Source: an uncultured Paracoccaceae bacterium (GTDB lineage: Bacteria > Pseudomonadota > Alphaproteobacteria > Rhodobacterales > Rhodobacteraceae). From it: 64,000 nt of DNA. Numbering within the stretch: position 1 is the stretch's first letter; every line of letters begins with the position of its first letter. The translations under genes and the position numbers were made by a program. This document shows positions 54,496 through 62,963 of the stretch, piece by piece. The notes beneath the pieces are model-generated. The model was not told where the DNA came from, did no database searches, and saw nothing but the letters and a program-made list of their open reading frames with translations. The stretch is from contig CALMSR010000069.1 of assembly GCA_937872465.1 (NCBI GenBank), forward strand, positions 1 to 64,000, given 5' to 3'.

Positions 54496-54526
54496 CGGTT
54501 CACGGCGCATCTGCTGCCGTGAACCG
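54496..54526 (+). terminator. Stem-loop terminator between convergent genes
   Basis: CGGTTCACGGC and GCCGTGAACCG form a perfect 11-bp stem with a 9-base loop, followed by TTTG. It lies 20 bases after the ATP-grasp stop and may also serve the opposing gene ending at 54562. Confidence 0.8.
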
Positions 54527-54561
54527 TTTGCCTGCGGCGGGGATCCCCTGCCGGATCCTCG

Positions 54562-54915
54562 CTATTTCAGGCCGGTACGGAAGGGCGTCTCGGCCTCGGG
54601 GGTCTCGAAGGGGTCGAGCTCGTTCTGCAGCCAGAAGTAGCGAAATCCATGGGAGCGCAGCCAGCGTTCCAGGCGGTCGAGGCTGCCCCATTCGCGCACG
54701 GCGCCGCGGGTGCTTTCCACCCGGGCCCATTGGCCATCCACCTGCAGCAGCACCGACCAGGTGAAGGGGCGGCGCGCCTGGTCGCCGAACCCGCCCCCGA
54801 GGTGCTGGCGTTCGGTCCGCACGATCACCGGATAGGCGGTGATGCGATAGCCCGCCACGAGCTCGGGGATTTCTGCCTGGGTAACCGCAAGGGTCGCGAC
54901 GATCCTTGGTTGCAT
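54562..54915 (-). CDS. Hypothetical 117-residue protein
   Basis: A compact cytosolic protein with no signal or membrane segment. The centre contains TERQHLGGGFGDQARRPF, then WSVLLQVDGQWARVESTRG, followed by REWGSLDRLERWLRSHGFRYFWLQNE. The last block (REW-SLD-L-RWLR-G) recalls a short motif in plasmid partition-associated small proteins of alphaproteobacteria. I give that only as a weak resemblance from memory. AGGGAGG lies just before the ATG at 54915, which supports a real gene. It is oriented against the flanking catabolic genes and interrupts the island between the ATP-grasp gene and the importer operon. Confidence 0.6.
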   Translation of the reverse strand: MQPRIVATLAVTQAEIPELVAGYRITAYPVIVRTERQHLGGGFGDQARRPFTWSVLLQVDGQWARVESTRGAVREWGSLDRLERWLRSHGFRYFWLQNELDPFETPEAETPFRTGLK

Positions 54916-55209
54916 CTGGCCTCCCTGCTTCCACTTGACAGTTTGCGGATACGTCGAACCGAATCAACGGCCGTATCGCTCGACCGGCCGGAATATGCCC
55001 GGACTCCGGTCCCAGGCATCGCCCGGGACCGCGCTATCGCCCGGCGGCGGCGACGGTTTTCGGTGCGCGCACCCCGGTCCGAGCGGCGGGACCGAGGCGG
55101 GGGCATTTACGATTTCCTTTGCCGTTCAAGTGTGCAAGATGGCCTCAGGGACCGCATGCAATCAAATCGAACAAACATGCAAGCATATCTAACAATAGGG
55201 AGAACGCAG
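54916..55209 (+). promoter_or_regulatory. Promoter region of the importer/arginine catabolic operon
   Basis: 294 bases between divergent starts. The last 90 bases (about 55120-55209) are AT-richer and contain repeated GCAA/AACA words (CATGCAATCAAATCGAACAA) before AGGGAG and the ATG. This should be the main promoter of the nine-gene operon. No regulator gene is adjacent. Confidence 0.45.
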
Positions 55210-55995
55210 ATGGCGATACGTCACTTGGCATTCGCGGCGGCCGCGGTCATTGCCTTCGGCACCGCAGCCACCGCGCAGGAAAAGCTTCGCCTCGGCACGG
55301 AGGGCGCCTATCCTCCGTTCAACTTCATCGACTCCTCCGGAACGGTCACCGGGTTCGACGTCGAGATCGGCCTGGCGCTCTGTGCGCAGATGGGCGTCGA
55401 ATGCGAGGTCGTCGCCCAGGACTGGGACGGGATCATCCCCGGGCTGCTCGCCAAGAAATACGACCTAATCATCGCCTCGATGTTCATCACCGAGGAGCGG
55501 AAGAGCCAGGTCGCCTTCACCGACCCCTATTACACGGCCGCCATGGCCCATGTGGCGCCCAAGGAATCCGGCATCACGGAGTTCACCGACGAGGCGATGT
55601 CGGGCCTGGTGATCGGCGCCCAGTCGGGCACCACCCAGGCCAACTTCGTCGAGGTGGCCTATCCCAGCGCCGACATCCGGCTCTATCCGACCCAGGACGA
55701 GGTCAATCTCGACCTTGCCAGCGGTCGGCTCGACCTTCAGGTCGGCGACATGCTGCCGCTGCTCGACTGGCTCAACAACACCGACGACGGCACCTGCTGC
55801 GAGATCATCGGCGAGCCGATCACCGATGCGCAGTACGTGGGCGACGGGGTCGGGATCGCCGTTCGCCAGGAAGACAACGAACTGCGGGAGAAACTGAACG
55901 CCGCCCTCGAGGCGATCCGCGCGGATGGAACCTACAAGACCATCAACGACAAGTACTTCCCGATCGACGTCTTCACCATGAAGGCCTCGAGCTGA
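55210..55995 (+). CDS. Periplasmic binding protein of a polar (basic) amino acid ABC importer
   Basis: A 261-residue SBP_bac_3 family protein. The signal peptide MAIRHLAFAAAAVIAFGTAATA is followed by the mature start QEKLRLGTEGAYPPFNFID. The ligand-binding carboxylate Asp in TGFDVEIG, EVVAQDWDGIIPGLLAKKYD, and SQVAFTDPYYTAAM are all typical of the lysine/arginine/ornithine/octopine-binding group. A Cys pair in DDGTCCEII is unusual. AGGGAG lies 7 bases before the ATG. It is the first gene of an operon continuing with two permeases, an ATPase and arginine catabolic enzymes, so arginine or a related guanidino or basic amino acid is the likely ligand (inference from context). Confidence 0.92.
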   Translation: MAIRHLAFAAAAVIAFGTAATAQEKLRLGTEGAYPPFNFIDSSGTVTGFDVEIGLALCAQMGVECEVVAQDWDGIIPGLLAKKYDLIIASMFITEERKSQVAFTDPYYTAAMAHVAPKESGITEFTDEAMSGLVIGAQSGTTQANFVEVAYPSADIRLYPTQDEVNLDLASGRLDLQVGDMLPLLDWLNNTDDGTCCEIIGEPITDAQYVGDGVGIAVRQEDNELREKLNAALEAIRADGTYKTINDKYFPIDVFTMKASS

Positions 55996-56060
55996 CGATC
56001 GCGGGAGCCGGTGCGGCGGCCTGAGATCGCCGCGCCGCAACGGGCGGGGGAGATCGGCAC

Positions 56061-56765
56061 TTGCTAGAAGTGTTCTCATTCGGCGAGGCCGGCTGGGGCG
56101 ACCAGCTCCTGCAAGGCCTTCTCGTCACCATCCAGCTGGCGCTGACGGCGCTGCCGGTCGGGCTCGTGCTCGGCTTCGCGGCCGCCGGAGCCTCGCTGTC
56201 GCCTTACCGATGGCTGCGGGCGATCGGCACCGGCTATACCACCATCATGCGCGGGCTGCCGGAGCTGCTCACGCTCTTCGTGGTCTACAACGGCCTCGGG
56301 CTCCTGCTGAACTCCATCGTGAGCTCGTGGAACCCCGACGCGCGGGTCGAGCTCAGTTCCTTCGTGGCCGGCGTCATCGCCCTCGGCCTCGTCTTCGGTG
56401 CCTTCGCCGGTGAGGTGCTGCGCGGCGCCTTCCAGTCGCTCAACAAGGGGCAGATGGAGGCGGGCAAGGCGGTCGGCATGCGGCCGACCCAGGTCTTCTT
56501 CCGCATCATGCTGCCCCAGGTCTGGCGCTTCGCCCTGCCCGGGCTCGGCAATCTCTGGATCAACCTGCTCAAGGATACCGCGCTCGTCTCCGTCATCGCC
56601 CTCGATGACCTGATGCGCATGACCCAGGTGGCGGTGCGCTCCACCAAGCAGCCCTTCACCTTCTTCCTCGCCGCCTGCCTGATCTACTGGGCGCTCTGCG
56701 TGATCTCCGAGATCGTGCTGGCGCGGCTCGAGAAGCGGGCGAACCGCGGCGTAAGGAGGGCCTGA
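56061..56765 (+). CDS. Polar amino acid ABC transporter permease (HisQ-like)
   Basis: Inner-membrane permease, 234 residues, with the start region GDQLLQGLLVTIQLALTALPVGLVLG and the HisQ/HisM conserved loop RGAFQSLNKGQMEAGKAVGM. The EAA motif that contacts the ATPase is intact there. The start is a TTG (56061) with GGGGGAG upstream. The next ATG lies inside the conserved region, so TTG is likely real. It begins 65 bases after the binding-protein gene and ends 1 base before the second permease. It forms a heterodimer with that protein. Confidence 0.9.
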   Translation: MLEVFSFGEAGWGDQLLQGLLVTIQLALTALPVGLVLGFAAAGASLSPYRWLRAIGTGYTTIMRGLPELLTLFVVYNGLGLLLNSIVSSWNPDARVELSSFVAGVIALGLVFGAFAGEVLRGAFQSLNKGQMEAGKAVGMRPTQVFFRIMLPQVWRFALPGLGNLWINLLKDTALVSVIALDDLMRMTQVAVRSTKQPFTFFLAACLIYWALCVISEIVLARLEKRANRGVRRA

Positions 56766-56766
56766 G

Positions 56767-57498
56767 ATGGACGTCTTCGGTGTACTCGCCCAGTTCTGGC
56801 CGGACCTCCTTTCGGGCGTCGGCATCACCATCAAGCTCGCCGGCCTCGGCGCCATCATCGCCGGAGTCCTTGCGCCGCTGCTGGCGCTGGTGCGCGTGAA
56901 CGGCGGGCCGGCGGCGCAGGTTCCGCTGCGCTTCTATATCTCGTTCATGCGCGGGACGCCGCTGCTCGCGCAGATGTTCCTGATCTACTACGGCTCCGGT
57001 CAGTTCCGGCCGTTCCTGCAGGACATCGGGCTCTGGAACTTCTTCCGCGAGCCGTTCAACTGCGCGCTGCTCGCCTTCGTGATGAATTCCACCGCCTATC
57101 AGACCGAAATCCTGCGCGGCGGTATCATGGGCGTGCCCCATGGCGAGATCGAGGCGGGCAAGGCGGTGGGCATGAGCTACATCATGAGCCTGCGGCGCAT
57201 CGTCTTTCCGCACGCCTATCGCATCGCCTGGCCGGCGCTCGGCAACGAGATCATCCTCTTGGTCAAGGCGAGCGCGCTGGCGAGCGTGGTGACGGTATTC
57301 GATCTGATGGGCCAGACGCGGGCGATCTTCCAGAAGACCTTCGACTTCTCCGTCTATATCTGGGCCGCGGTACTCTATCTCTGTCTCACCGCCGCCTTCG
57401 TCTGGATCTGGCGCCGCTTGGAGCATCGCCTGAGCCCGCATATCCACGGAAAACGGCCTTCGCTTCTCGGAGCGATGACGAAAAGGGAGACCGCTTGA
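56767..57498 (+). CDS. Polar amino acid ABC transporter permease (HisM-like)
   Basis: The second permease, 243 residues. It begins with VFGVLAQFWPDLLSGVGITI and has SFMRGTPLLAQMFLIYYG. Its EAA loop is RGGIMGVPHGEIEAGKAVGM, followed by VFPHAYRIAWPALGNEIILL. The C-terminal tail is basic with HIHGKRPSLL. GGAGG lies about 7 bases before the ATG. Its stop overlaps the ATPase start codon by one base (TGATG), so translation is coupled. Confidence 0.93.
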   Translation: MDVFGVLAQFWPDLLSGVGITIKLAGLGAIIAGVLAPLLALVRVNGGPAAQVPLRFYISFMRGTPLLAQMFLIYYGSGQFRPFLQDIGLWNFFREPFNCALLAFVMNSTAYQTEILRGGIMGVPHGEIEAGKAVGMSYIMSLRRIVFPHAYRIAWPALGNEIILLVKASALASVVTVFDLMGQTRAIFQKTFDFSVYIWAAVLYLCLTAAFVWIWRRLEHRLSPHIHGKRPSLLGAMTKRETA

Positions 57499-58253
57499 TG
57501 GCCGAGGCAGTGGTTCTGAAGGCCGAGGACATCTGCAAGTCCTTCGGCTCGCTCGAGGTGCTCAAAGGCATCACGCTGGAGGCACGCAATCACGACGTGA
57601 TCTCGATCCTCGGCTCGTCGGGGTCGGGCAAGTCGACCTTCCTGCGCTGCCTCAACATGCTCGATCCGCCGACCTCGGGCAAGGTCTCGGTGCACGGCGA
57701 GGAAATCGTCGTCAAGAACGGCCATCCGACCGACATGCGCCAGGTGGAGCGCGCGCGCCAGCGGCTCGGCATGGTCTTCCAGCAGTTCAATCTCTGGACC
57801 CATCGCACCGCGATCGAGAACGTCATGGAGGGGCCGATCCACGTGCTCAAGCAGCCGAAGGCGGAGGTCAAGGAGCGTGCCGAGGCGCTGCTGGTGCGCG
57901 TGGGCCTCGCCGAGCGGATGAACATGTATCCCTCGCAGCTCTCCGGCGGCCAGCAGCAGCGGGTGGCCATCGCCAGGGCGCTCTGCATGGAGCCCGACGC
58001 GATCCTCTTCGACGAGCCGACCTCGGCGCTCGACCCCGAGCTGGTCGGCGAGGTGCTACGGGTCATGCAGTCGCTCGCCGCCGAGGGCCGGACCATGATC
58101 GTGGTCACCCACGAGATGAGCTTCGCCCGGGACGTCTCCACCGAGGTCGTCTTCATGCACAAGGGCAAGATCGCCGAGCAGGGTCCGCCCAAGGAGATGT
58201 TTGGCTCCCCCAGGACCGAGGTCTTCCAGAAGTTCATCGCCGACGTCCGCTGA
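57498..58253 (+). CDS. Polar amino acid ABC transporter ATP-binding protein (HisP-like)
   Basis: The ATPase of the importer, 251 residues. It has an A-loop Phe in ICKSFGSLEVLKG, Walker A GSSGSGKSTFLRC near residue 36, the Q-loop MVFQQFNLW, signature LSGGQQQRVAIARAL, and Walker B AILFDEPTSALDP. H-loop VVTHEMSFARDV follows, and the C-terminus (GPPKEMFGSPRTEVFQKF) is characteristic of HisP/ArtP/OccP proteins. The ATG at 57498 is preferred over TTG 57495 because it gives the standard overlap with the upstream stop. 39 bases follow before the racemase-like fusion gene, consistent with one transcript. Confidence 0.94.
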   Translation: MAEAVVLKAEDICKSFGSLEVLKGITLEARNHDVISILGSSGSGKSTFLRCLNMLDPPTSGKVSVHGEEIVVKNGHPTDMRQVERARQRLGMVFQQFNLWTHRTAIENVMEGPIHVLKQPKAEVKERAEALLVRVGLAERMNMYPSQLSGGQQQRVAIARALCMEPDAILFDEPTSALDPELVGEVLRVMQSLAAEGRTMIVVTHEMSFARDVSTEVVFMHKGKIAEQGPPKEMFGSPRTEVFQKFIADVR

Positions 58254-58292
58254 TCCGGCGCCACGGCCGGATCGGTCAATCCTGGAAAGCCC

Positions 58293-60032
58293 ATGCCTGC
58301 GCCGACCATAGCCATCGATCTCGAGGCGATCGCGGAGAACACCCGTGCGATCGTCAGCCGCTGCGCCGCCCGGGGTGTTGCGGTCTACGGCGTCACCAAG
58401 GCGACCGGCGGCCTGCCGATGGTGGGCCGCGCGATGCTGCGCGGCGGCGCCACGGGGCTCGGCGAATCGCGCATCGACAACGTGCGCAGGTTGCGCCGCG
58501 GCGGCCTGACATGCCCGATCATGATGCTGCGCATCCCGTCGATCACGGAGGCGCCGGATGTGGTGCGGCTCTGCGACGCCAGCCTGAACTCGGAGCGCGC
58601 GGTGCTCGAGGCGCTCGACACCGCCGCGGTGCAGCAGGCCCGGGTGCACGACGTGATCGTGATGCTGGAGATGGGCGACCGGCGCGAGGGCGTGTCGGCG
58701 GAGGAGCTGATGCCGCTCTGCGAGCTGGTGCTGGAATCGCCCGGCCTGCGGCTGGCGGGGCTCGGGGCCAACTTCATGTGCGCCAGCGGCGTGCTCCCGA
58801 CCATGCAGAAGCTCGAGGCGCTCGCCGCCCATGTCGAGGCGGTAGAGGCGCGTTTCGGCGTGCGGCTCGACACGGTGTCGGGGGGCAATTCCGCCAATCT
58901 GCCGCTGATGGAGCAGGCGGCCATGCCCGCGCGCATCAACCAGCTCCGGATCGGCGCCGCCATCCTGCGGGGCGAGAATTCGATCACCGGCGATACCCTG
59001 CCCTGGCTGCGCGGCGACGCCTTCGCGCTCGAGGCGGAGCTGGTCGAGATCAAGACCAAGCACTCGCTGCCCGAGGGCGAGACCGGGCGCGACGCCTTCG
59101 GCATGGTCAAGACCTTCGTCGACCGCGGCGAGCGGGTGCGCGGCATCGTCAATCTCGGGCGCGTCGACATGCGTCCCGAGGGCCTGACCGCCCGCGATCC
59201 CGACGTCGAGATCACCACCGCCTCCAGCGACCACCTGATCGTCGATCTGACCGGGTCGAAGCGCTTCGCGGTCGGCGACCCGATCCGCTTCGACATGGAC
59301 TACGGCGCGCTGGTGCAGGCGTTCCTCTCGCCTTACGTCGAGAAGCATCTCGTCGGCCGCGAGAAGATCGCGCCGCGGCCGACCCGGCTTCGGCTCTTCG
59401 CCCCGGAAGCGCTCGCCGCGCGGCCAGAGACGGCGGCCTTCCTCGCCGAGGTCCGCGATGTGGGGCTCGTGACCGCCACGGACGCCGCGACCGGTCCGGG
59501 CGACCTGCCGCTCTGGATCTGCGCCAGCCGCACCGAGACCTGGGAGAGCATCACCACCGGGATCAGCGACCGCGCCGAGCTCGGGCTCCTGTGGTGCGAT
59601 TCCGAACTCGGCCCGGCCGCCGCCGCCGAACCCGAATCGCTGGCCCTGGTCGGCCTGCGCACCGCGACGCGCGAGGAATCCGAACTTATCCGGCGGCGCG
59701 ACGTCCTGGCGCTGACCATGGAGGACATCGACCTCGTCGGCATCCGCGAGGCGATGCGCCGCGCGCTGCAACGGGTCACGGTGCTCTCCGACGGCTTCGC
59801 GCTGGTGCTCGACGCCTCGGTCGGTCGCGGCATGGAGCCGGACGAGCTCGAGGCGGGCCTCAGCTACCGCGAATGCTCGACCGCGATGGAGCTGGTCGCC
59901 GCGAGCGGGGGCCTCAAGGCGCTCGCGCTGACCGGATTCGACGCCGACGCCAGCCCGTCGGCCCTGAAGGCCGCCTACGGCTATCTGCTCAGTGCGCTGG
60001 GCAAGCGCATCCTCAGGGGGGAAAAGCGATGA
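58293..60032 (+). CDS. Fusion of ornithine/alanine racemase-like PLP domain with degenerate arginase-like domain
   Basis: A 579-residue two-domain protein. Residues 1-355 are an alanine-racemase-N/Orr-type fold III PLP domain. Lys36 in VYGVTKATGG is the cofactor Lys, and ANFMCASG, LDTVSGGNSANLP and QLRIGAAILRGE are conserved racemase segments. From about residue 400 the sequence follows arginase/agmatinase order: LLWCDSELG, VGLRTATREESELI, ALTMEDIDLVGIREAM, LVLDASVGRG, then LSYRECSTAMELV. However, the metal ligands are gone: DAHGD-type becomes DSELG, and the second metal motif (xFDxDxxDP) becomes VLDASVGRG. The second half should therefore bind but not hydrolyse. GGAAAG precedes the ATG, and its stop overlaps gbuA by 4 bases. 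It could supply D-arginine/D-ornithine or act on a guanidino amino acid. Confidence 0.85.
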   Translation: MPAPTIAIDLEAIAENTRAIVSRCAARGVAVYGVTKATGGLPMVGRAMLRGGATGLGESRIDNVRRLRRGGLTCPIMMLRIPSITEAPDVVRLCDASLNSERAVLEALDTAAVQQARVHDVIVMLEMGDRREGVSAEELMPLCELVLESPGLRLAGLGANFMCASGVLPTMQKLEALAAHVEAVEARFGVRLDTVSGGNSANLPLMEQAAMPARINQLRIGAAILRGENSITGDTLPWLRGDAFALEAELVEIKTKHSLPEGETGRDAFGMVKTFVDRGERVRGIVNLGRVDMRPEGLTARDPDVEITTASSDHLIVDLTGSKRFAVGDPIRFDMDYGALVQAFLSPYVEKHLVGREKIAPRPTRLRLFAPEALAARPETAAFLAEVRDVGLVTATDAATGPGDLPLWICASRTETWESITTGISDRAELGLLWCDSELGPAAAAEPESLALVGLRTATREESELIRRRDVLALTMEDIDLVGIREAMRRALQRVTVLSDGFALVLDASVGRGMEPDELEAGLSYRECSTAMELVAASGGLKALALTGFDADASPSALKAAYGYLLSALGKRILRGEKR

Positions 60033-60979
60033 CGGAACTCAACCAGCCGCTCGGCGGCAATGCGATGCCGCGCTTCGGTGGCCCCGGCACGATGATGCGC
60101 CTTCCCGCCGCGGCGACGGCCGAGGGGCTCGACGTCGCCTTCGTCGGGGTGCCCTTCGACATCGGCACCTCCAACCGCTCGGGCACGCGCATGGGGCCGC
60201 GCCAGATCCGGCAGGAATCCTGCATGGTGCGGCCCTACAACATGGCGACGCGGGCCGCGCCCTTCGATTCGCTGCAGGTCGCCGACATCGGCGACGTGGC
60301 GATCAACACCTTCAACATCTTCGATTCGATGCGCATCATCGAGGAGGCCTATGACGCCATCCTCGCCCATGGCGCGAAGCCGCTGACCATCGGCGGCGAC
60401 CATACCATCCCGCTGCCGATCCTGCGCGCGCTGCACAAGGTGCACGGGCCGGTGGGCCTGATCCACGTCGACGCCCATGCCGACGTCAACGAGGCGATGT
60501 TCGGCGAGCCGATCGCCCACGGCACTCCCTTCCGCCGCGCCATCGAGGAAGGGCTGATCGACCCGCGGCGCATGGTCCAGATCGGGCTGCGCGGCTCGGG
60601 CTACACCGCCGAGGATTTCGACTGGGCCGCCGCGCTCGGCGTCCGTGTCGTGCCGGCCGAGGAATGCTGGCACCGCTCGCTGAGCCCGCTGATGGCCGAG
60701 GTCCGTGCCCAGCTCGGCGAAGGCCCGGTCTATCTCACCTTCGACATCGACGCCCTCGATCCGGCGCATGCCCCCGGCACCGGCACTCCGGAGATCGGCG
60801 GGCTGACCTCCGTCCAGGGGCTGGAGATCATCCGCGGCTGCCGCGGCCTCAACCTCGTCGGCGGCGACTGCGTCGAGGTCTCGCCGCCCTACGACCCTTC
60901 CGGCAATACCGCGATCACCGCGGCGTTCCTGCTCTTCGAGATGCTCTGCGTGATGCCGGGCGTCCAGTACCGCACCTGA
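60029..60979 (+). CDS. gbuA: Guanidinobutyrase (4-guanidinobutyrate ureohydrolase)
   Basis: Manganese ureohydrolase converting 4-guanidinobutyrate to 4-aminobutyrate and urea, 316 residues. It begins LNQPLGGNAMPRFGG, a start I recognise from Pseudomonas GbuA, and has TSNRSGTRMGPRQIRQES. All metal ligands are present: GGDHT, HVDAHADVN and TFDIDALDP. PGTGTPEIGG and DCVEVSPPYDPSGNT complete the family pattern. Agmatinase (SpeB) is the alternative name for this superfamily, but the guanidinobutyrase-type residues and its neighbour AruI favour GbuA. The ATG overlaps the upstream fusion gene (ATGA), so catalytic and pseudo-catalytic ureohydrolase domains are translated in tandem. ridA follows 11 bases later. 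Confidence 0.94.
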   Translation: MTELNQPLGGNAMPRFGGPGTMMRLPAAATAEGLDVAFVGVPFDIGTSNRSGTRMGPRQIRQESCMVRPYNMATRAAPFDSLQVADIGDVAINTFNIFDSMRIIEEAYDAILAHGAKPLTIGGDHTIPLPILRALHKVHGPVGLIHVDAHADVNEAMFGEPIAHGTPFRRAIEEGLIDPRRMVQIGLRGSGYTAEDFDWAAALGVRVVPAEECWHRSLSPLMAEVRAQLGEGPVYLTFDIDALDPAHAPGTGTPEIGGLTSVQGLEIIRGCRGLNLVGGDCVEVSPPYDPSGNTAITAAFLLFEMLCVMPGVQYRT

Positions 60980-60990
60980 AAGGAGATCCC

Positions 60991-61341
60991 ATGTCCATCG
61001 AACGCATCGACAGCGGCCCCCGCATGAGCCAGGTGGTCGTGGTCGGCGACCTCGTCTTCACCGCCGGCCAGGTCGCACATGAGAACGCCGGCCGCGACGT
61101 CGGGAGCCAGACCCGCGAGATCCTCGAGGGGATCGACGCGCTTCTGGCCAAGGCCGGCAGCGACAAGTCCAAGGTCGTCTCTGTGAACATCTGGCTCGCC
61201 GCGATCGGCGATTTCGACGCCATGAACGTCGTCTACGACGCCTGGGTCGACAAGGCGAATCCGCCGGTGCGGGCCTGCGTCGAGGCGCGGCTGGCCGGCA
61301 GCGAGTTCGCCGTCGAGATCGCGGCGATCGCGCAGCGCTGA
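60991..61341 (+). CDS. ridA: RidA/YjgF family enamine/imine deaminase
   Basis: A 116-residue trimeric cytosolic protein that hydrolyses reactive imine/enamine intermediates released by amino acid oxidases, dehydratases or PLP enzymes. The YjgF fold is visible with SQVVVVGDLVFTAGQVA, REILEGIDALLAKAGSD and the signature-like NPPVRACVEARLAGSEFAVEI containing the conserved Arg and Glu. AAGGAGA precedes the ATG. Its position between gbuA and aruI fits clean-up of 2-iminoarginine-type intermediates formed on the way to 2-ketoarginine. The deaminase role is established for the family, but the substrate is inferred. Confidence 0.92.
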   Translation: MSIERIDSGPRMSQVVVVGDLVFTAGQVAHENAGRDVGSQTREILEGIDALLAKAGSDKSKVVSVNIWLAAIGDFDAMNVVYDAWVDKANPPVRACVEARLAGSEFAVEIAAIAQR

Positions 61342-61370
61342 CCGGCGCCGGCAAGAAAGGGGGGACGGCA

Positions 61371-62963
61371 ATGAAAACCTGCGGCGAGGTGCTGGTCGAG
61401 ATCCTGGAATCCTACGGGATCGACACCGTGTTCGGCATTCCGGGCGTGCACACGGTCGAACTCTACCGCGGGCTGCCCAACACCGCCATCCGACACATCA
61501 CCCCGCGCCACGAACAGGGCGCGGGCTTCATGGCCGACGGCTACGCGCGCGCCTCCGGCCGGCCGGCGGCCTGCTTCATCATATCCGGCCCCGGCATGAC
61601 CAACATCCTGACCGCCATGGGCCAGGCCTATTCCGATTCGATCCCGATGCTGGTGATCTCCAGCGTCAACACCACCAACGAGCTCGGCATGGGCGAGGGG
61701 CGCCTGCACGAGCTGCCCGACCAGAGCGCCATGGTCCGCGGCGTCTCGGTCTTCAGCCACCGCCTGCTGCGCGCCGCCGAGCTGCCTTCCGTCATCGCCC
61801 GCGCCTTCGCGGTCTTCGACAGCGCCCGGCCTGGCCCGGTGCATATCGAGCTGCCGCTCGACGTCATCACCGCGCCGGCCGACGAGCTCTCGCGCACCGC
61901 CCACCGCACCCGCAGCCGCCCCGGCCCCGATCCCGAGGCCATCGCCCGCGCCGCCGAGCTGCTGCGCGGCGCCCGGGCGCCATTCGTGGTGCTGGGCGGC
62001 GGCACCGCCGATGCGGCGGAGGCGGCGCGCGCCCTCGTCGAGCGACTTGGCGCACCGACGGCGCTCACCATCAACGCCAAGGGCGTGCTGCCCCCGGACC
62101 ACCCGCTCAGCCTCGGCTCGATGCTGCCGCTGCCGCCGATCCTCGCGGCGCTGCAGGCGGCCGACGTGGTGCTGGCGGTCGGCACCGAGCTCGGCGAGAC
62201 CGATACCCTTCTCTTCGACAGCGCACTCGCGCTCACCGGCAAGCTGATCCGCATCGACATCGAGGCCGAGCAGCTGACCCGCAACGCCCTGCCCGAGATC
62301 GCGATCTGCTCGGACGCCGGGGCGGCGCTCCTGGCGCTGCACGCCGCCCTCGACACCGCCCGCGCCCCCACGGAGGCGCCCGGGCAGCTGCGCGCGGCGG
62401 CCGACGCGGAACTCCGCGAAGACTATCGCCGGCACGGCCGCTTCCTCGATGCAGTCGCCGAGGCACTGCCCGGCGTCGTCATCGCCGGCGATTCGACCCA
62501 GCCGGTCTATGGCGGCAACCTCACCTATGCCCCGGCCGGGCCGCGGTCGTGGTTCAATTCCTCCACCGGCTACGGCACGCTCGGCTATGGCCTGCCGGCG
62601 GCCTTCGGCGCCAAGCTCGCCCGGCCCGACGCGCCCGTGGTGGCGCTGATCGGCGACGGCGGCATCCAGTTCACCCTGCCCGAGCTCGCGACCGCGGCCG
62701 AGCTGGGCCTGCCGGTGCCGATCCTGCTCTGGAACAACCAGGGCTATGGCGAGATCAAGCAATACATGGCCGATCGCGACATTCCCCAGATCGGTGTCGA
62801 CATCTACACTCCCGACTTCCAGACCATCGCCAAGGGCTTCGGCTGCCACGCGCTGAAGGTCGAGAGCTTCGCGCAGCTCGCCGAGGCCCTGCGTACCGCG
62901 GTCCGGGCCGATCGGCCGACGGTGATCGAGATCGACGACGCGGCGGTGCGGGGCTGGTCATGA
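61371..62963 (+). CDS. aruI: 2-ketoarginine (5-guanidino-2-oxopentanoate) decarboxylase, ThDP-dependent
   Basis: A 530-residue thiamine-diphosphate enzyme of the acetolactate-synthase/benzoylformate-decarboxylase superfamily. It has VFGIPGVHTVELYRGL and then RHITPRHEQGAGFMADGYAR with the catalytic Glu. SGPGMTNILTAMGQAY follows, then RLHELPDQSAMV, which I recognise from AruI of Pseudomonas. The ThDP/Mg motif is GDGGIQFTLPEL through NNQGYGEI. It would convert 2-ketoarginine to 4-guanidinobutyraldehyde plus CO2. GGGGGGA precedes the ATG. An aldehyde dehydrogenase gene overlaps its stop by 4 bases, as needed for the next step. No AruH transaminase is in the window. 2-Ketoarginine could instead come from oxidation of D-arginine. 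Confidence 0.9.
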   Translation: MKTCGEVLVEILESYGIDTVFGIPGVHTVELYRGLPNTAIRHITPRHEQGAGFMADGYARASGRPAACFIISGPGMTNILTAMGQAYSDSIPMLVISSVNTTNELGMGEGRLHELPDQSAMVRGVSVFSHRLLRAAELPSVIARAFAVFDSARPGPVHIELPLDVITAPADELSRTAHRTRSRPGPDPEAIARAAELLRGARAPFVVLGGGTADAAEAARALVERLGAPTALTINAKGVLPPDHPLSLGSMLPLPPILAALQAADVVLAVGTELGETDTLLFDSALALTGKLIRIDIEAEQLTRNALPEIAICSDAGAALLALHAALDTARAPTEAPGQLRAAADAELREDYRRHGRFLDAVAEALPGVVIAGDSTQPVYGGNLTYAPAGPRSWFNSSTGYGTLGYGLPAAFGAKLARPDAPVVALIGDGGIQFTLPELATAAELGLPVPILLWNNQGYGEIKQYMADRDIPQIGVDIYTPDFQTIAKGFGCHALKVESFAQLAEALRTAVRADRPTVIEIDDAAVRGWS

